Shown here one piece after another: positions 60,101 through 64,000 of a stretch of 64,000 nt of DNA; the stretch's first letter is position 1, and each line of letters begins with the position of its first letter. The translations under genes and the position numbers were made by a program. The notes under the pieces are model-generated. The model ran no database searches and was not told the origin of the DNA. It worked only from the letters and a program-made list of their open reading frames with translations. Origin of the DNA: Mangifera indica (Eukaryota > Streptophyta > Magnoliopsida > Sapindales > Anacardiaceae); NCBI RefSeq assembly GCF_011075055.1, contig NC_058139.1, forward strand, positions 17,505,584 to 17,569,583, written 5' to 3'.

Positions 60101-62782
60101 AGACATGTAGCCTAAAGATGCTTTAAAGTACAATTTGAGCATAAAGTTGATAGATAGGACCCACCAGTATCCTTATAGAGTTTAATGTCAACTCTGGATG
60201 ATAAAGATAGTAAGGGTTGAGATCAAGGACATTTTGGAGAATAAAGTAAAAGTTAACAATAGAGTATCCTACTTATTGAGTGTTCTTAGCACTCATTCTC
60301 CTATTTTCATGTGGATAGGTGCAAGTGATAAGATAAGATCTACCATCATCTTTATAGAGTTTAATGCCAAATTCGAATAACAGAGATAATATGAGTTATA
60401 ATCAAGGGCATTTTGGAAAATACAATAAAAGTTAACAGTAGAGTATCCTACTTACTAAGTGTTCTTATCACTCATTCCCCTATTCTCAATGACATGAAGT
60501 TGTGTATAGCGAGATCATGTTTGTGTGTTGTTGCTATGTTAGTTAGATAAGATTATTTTTGTATGAATTTCAAATTTAGTGACACATGGTTGTGTATCAT
60601 GGATACATGCTTATGCATGCTATATATGGTTTCAGGTTTTAAAAAGGCATGATGACTATGTTTTAGAGATTTTTATTCCTAACCTAATGTCAGCACTATC
60701 TAGAGAGGAAGAGAATTTGAAAAATAATCAACCAACTTTCATGTGACAATTCTGGTGACTGTTCTTTGGTGACATAGAGAAGAGAAAACTAGAGCAAAAG
60801 AGGTCTACTTGTGCATGCGAATTTCTACAAATTTGAGGTAAGTAGCACTCTCTTACATTTTAATGGTTAGTTTAAGTATAATAAATAAGCGATTCTAACC
60901 CCTATCAGTTATGTTAAGTTATGGATTGAATAACTAATATTGAAATTGAGATTATTATGCATACATGTATTTAGATATTACATGATTAGGTTGAGATGCA
61001 TAAGTATATATATGTGTGGTTCCATGTAGAGGTTGTTAATATCAATATCTCTTGTTATGATTGGTGATTTATTTGTTGAGTAAAGTAAAATTATGGATAG
61101 GTTATATCTATTGATTATGATGAATGCAAATAAATGAAATATGTATATGTTTGCATTATATTGTTGTTGATATTAGTAATATTGGATCATTGATAATGTT
61201 TTATGCAAAATATAATGGTTAAAAAAATGTTGAATTGATGATGAGGTAATAGAAATCCATAGAAACTGAGCTAGAGTCCGATTATAGACCCGTTCTTTCG
61301 TTTTTTGAACTTGACACACGGTCGTGTGGTATGGGACACGCGTTCGTGTGTGTGAGTATGAGGATTCAAGTGGTGTTCCAACCTCCTTTAGACGCTATTA
61401 ATTAGTGAGTGGTCAACTAAGACACGTGGACTCCTGCTGTATAGCTTTAGCACAACTATGCATGAGGGTAAAATAACTAGAATACCTTTGTAAAATGGCA
61501 CAATTGAGAAGAGTGTTAAAAAGGAAAGTGCAATAAAGATTTGAAAGGGCACAAGCTTGAGTGCATAAGACACAACCTAGTATGTATAAGGAAAATGCCA
61601 CACGAAAAGAGGCCACAAAGAAGAGGTCATGTGTAAGTCAATAAAGGGGCTCAACCTTGTGTGTTAAATGGCACACACTTGTATGTTTAAGGCAAAATAA
61701 AGAAAAAAGAAAAGGAATTAGGCTAAAAGCCTATGGGTCATCCTAAGAGCTAGTAAATAGATCAAGGTATGTATTAGTACCTAATGTGCCTCAGAAATGA
61801 TAGTATAGTAAGGCATGAGATGCATTTAAGGTGGAAGCAAGAATCAGTCAAGTTTAGTCAAAGCTTGAGATGTATGCATATTAGACATCATAGGATTGTT
61901 ACAAAGGCACACCATGAGTACACATTCCTTACACTGCTCGCAGTAGGTCATGTCTACGATAGGACATTATACTTGCAATAGGGTACTAGCTCACAAAAGA
62001 TCCTAGTTAAGACATAGCTTTGTTGTTGTGGAATAGAGAGATAACTCACTTGGCCAAACTGTCAAATCCTTGTATTTGATCTAACCTTATCGACCTAGTA
62101 TATAGTTTCAGTTATAGCTTCCACCAAGTTAAGTTAAGTACGGTTATGTCAAATAGAAATCCAAGAAGTGGTTCCTTAGTAACTGAACGAAATATAGTTC
62201 AATCCGAGAGTTAAGATATGTACCTTAGACATTCTTCAGAGTATAGTTTAAGCACTAAGTTGACAAATATGACCTACTATCATCCTTATGGAGTTTAATG
62301 CTAACTACGAATGATATAGTATGGGTCAAGATCAAAGGTATTTAAGGAAATACAATAAAAGTTAATGATAGAGTTATCTACTTACTGAGTATTCTTATCA
62401 CTCATTCCCATATTTTCATGTGTATAGTTGTAGGTGATCATGACAACTATAGAACACGAATGTGGTCAACAAACTTAGAGTTATAAAGGCATTCCAATCA
62501 TTTCAGTTTTTTATTAGTTTTATTTTATTATGATTTTATGATTCCATTTGCCTACACATATTATAGTTTTCAATTTACACTTTTGAGATTGAATATCTTT
62601 TGCACATTTTTGATATTTGTGTTATGAAAGGCATTTCAGAAATTTTGCAAAGTTTAATAAATAAGGTTTAATTTAAAACTTTTTATGAAATTTATTATAT
62701 GTCTTGAATTAAATACATGTTTCGATAGTCAATTTAATGATTTCTTCCTGTGGAAGGTAGTACATTTGAAGGGGGTGTTACA
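57128..62782 (+). mobile_element. inner LTR-like block L3
   Basis: Starts TGTAACACGC and ends GGGGGTGTTACA. Flanks GGAAA (57123-57127) and AGAAA (62783-62787) match at 4 of 5. It consists of two tandem copies of about 2 kb: about 57235-60487 (lengthened by a solo LTR) and 60488-62480. Shared landmarks include TATGGATTGAATAA and CCTAACCCCTATCA, offset about 2.1 kb. A further duplication of about 180 bp lies at 60150-60490. CACACGGTCGTGTGG-type palindromes are strong at 59225-59260 and 61311-61350. No ORF of gag or pol was recognised. Confidence 0.6.
57453..58606 (-). mobile_element. solo LTR inserted in L3
   Basis: On the minus strand it starts TGATGTGTGTGAAATACAC and ends CATAGGCAACA, so TG...CA over 1154 bp. 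The second L3 copy (about 60700) lacks it and reads straight through CTATCTAGAGAGGAAGAG, which fixes the borders. Flanks AGAGA and AAAGA match at 4 of 5. No partner LTR or internal sequence is present, so it is a solo LTR. Confidence 0.75.
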
Positions 62783-63436
62783 AGAAACTTCTTGAAAAGA
62801 TGTCCAAATCATAAAAAACATTATCCATAACATCATATAAAGTGTAGCAAAATACATCAATATAAAATTCTGATACATAAATTGAAAATGCCAAAACTGC
62901 TTTATATCCGCTGATCATCACTTGTCCCGTAGTCATCATGATCACTTATATCTGTACACATGAAAGTAAGAGAGTAAGTGATCAAACACTTAGTAAGTAG
63001 GAGATTCTACTACTAACTTTTACATAATCCTCATAATGCCCTTAACCCAACTCATTATACTCTATCATCTAGAGTATATCCTTAAACCCTCACTTATGAT
63101 GATAGGTCATACATCTCATATTTGTAACTAATACTAAACTCAGAAATGTCTAAGCCATATATCATACCTCTTCGGTCTAACTATGTCCCATATAGTCATT
63201 AAATAACCACTCCTTAGATTCCTAACTCATGTGACCATGTAATCTCTAAGTGAAAGTTCTATCATTTAGAAGCTACATCTTATAGTTGTATACTAGGTTG
63301 ATAAGACTGTAATGAATATAGGGATTTGACACCTTGACAATATGAGCACTCATTGTGTAGTCCATTAACCTATACCACTATTAGACAATCGAACATTATC
63401 ATAATTGGGATTTACTATGAACTAGTACCTTACTAC

Positions 63437-63692
63437 TAAGGTTGGATTCGAGCTGAGCCTGTTCGAGCTTGAGCTCAAGCTTAATTGTCAAAATTTGTAA
63501 ATTAAAATTTTTGATACAAAACGACGTCATTTTGATTAATATGTATTAAAACTACGTTGTTTTAATAACGAATATTCGAATTCAAAACCAGTCGAGCAGA
63601 GTTCGAGCTCAAGCATAATAAGCTCGAGCTCGAGCTATATTATGATTAAGTCGAACTGAGCTCGAGCTCAGTTCGACTCAAATCTAGCCCTA
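63437..63692. mobile_element. hAT-type MITE (family M1), copy 3, inside L4
   Basis: 256 bp. Starts TAAGGTTGGATTC and the right end in reverse complement is TAGGGCTAGATTT. Flanks CTTACTAC (63429-63436) and CTTACTAT (63693-63700) agree at 7 of 8. The interior has AAACGACGTCATTTT and long GAGCTCGAGCTC-type stretches. Confidence 0.85.
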
Positions 63693-64000
63693 CTTACTAT
63701 AAGTGTTGTGTCTTACTGTGAACATGCCCTACTACAGACGGTGTAAGAAGTATGTATTCACGATGCCCCTCTTATGACATCTAACATGGATGCATATCGA
63801 GCCTCATATCATCTTGGGCTTATTTAAGCTTTCACTATAATCATAACTCATGCCCCAACATAATCTCATCTTTTGGGCATATTAGGTATTACTGTGTACC
63901 CGTAACCTCTATAGTGTCCCTTGGGACAATCTATAAACTTTTAGCCTAGTTCCTTTTTTTTCTTTCTTTACTCTACCTTTATACATAGACATCCCTTTTA

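Larger units (their letters stand above)
56982..64000 (-). mobile_element. outer LTR-like copy L4, inverted, runs off the window
   Basis: In reverse complement its end is ...GGGGGTGTTATAG at 56982. The piece 56982-57127 and the piece 62788-64000 are parts of one minus-oriented LTR-like copy interrupted by L3. 62788-63200 and 63700-64000 are clearly the reverse complement of L3 sequence; for example CATGTGTACAGATATAAGTG (reverse complement, about 62950) corresponds to CATGTGTATAGTTGTAGGTG at about 62420 in L3. Its other end is outside the window. Confidence 0.6.

Overview
The window is nuclear DNA of a flowering plant, almost certainly a eudicot. It is AT-rich, has introns with plant-type borders, encodes plant-type proteins (a BRWD/PHIP-like WD40-bromodomain protein, RPB9, a CCHC-finger protein and the plastid protein OEP16-2), and is packed with plant transposon families (MULE, hAT, Copia and other LTR elements). 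The species cannot be fixed from the sequence.

Layout: 1-4.1 kb is intergenic with two MITEs. 4.2-17.4 kb (+) is a BRWD/PHIP-type chromatin-reader gene with a 5' UTR intron and 23 coding exons (1754 aa when spliced as I read it). 18.25-19.75 kb (-) is RPB9, tail to tail with it. 19.95-26.88 kb is a decayed autonomous-type MULE with a broken transposase and an oppositely oriented broken DUF1985/ULP-like protease gene (KAONASHI-like). 27.5-36.3 kb holds a fold-back element, then a triple nest: fold-back MULE > hAT > Copia, each layer with its own target-site duplication. 36.9-37.7 kb (-) is a ZCCHC10-like gene. 38.1-43.7 kb has three more fold-back elements, one split by another hAT. 44.5-45.8 kb (-) is OEP16-2 with ABRE/G-box motifs upstream. 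46.9-64 kb is a TE block without genes: diverged long LTRs rich in CACACG/CGTGTG palindromes, nested in both orientations, plus hAT elements, MITEs, a solo LTR and a 27-bp minisatellite.

The four host genes are housekeeping (Pol II subunit, chromatin reader, CCHC protein) or plastid membrane functions and are not a pathway. The strongest unusual material is in the transposons: decodable nesting with exact TSDs, a possible captured gene fragment in an hAT, two hATs landing in the left ends of related fold-back elements, and a palindrome cluster in the MULE. The host genes contribute two apparent GC-AG introns and a partial exon duplication. No clearly new biochemical system is evident.
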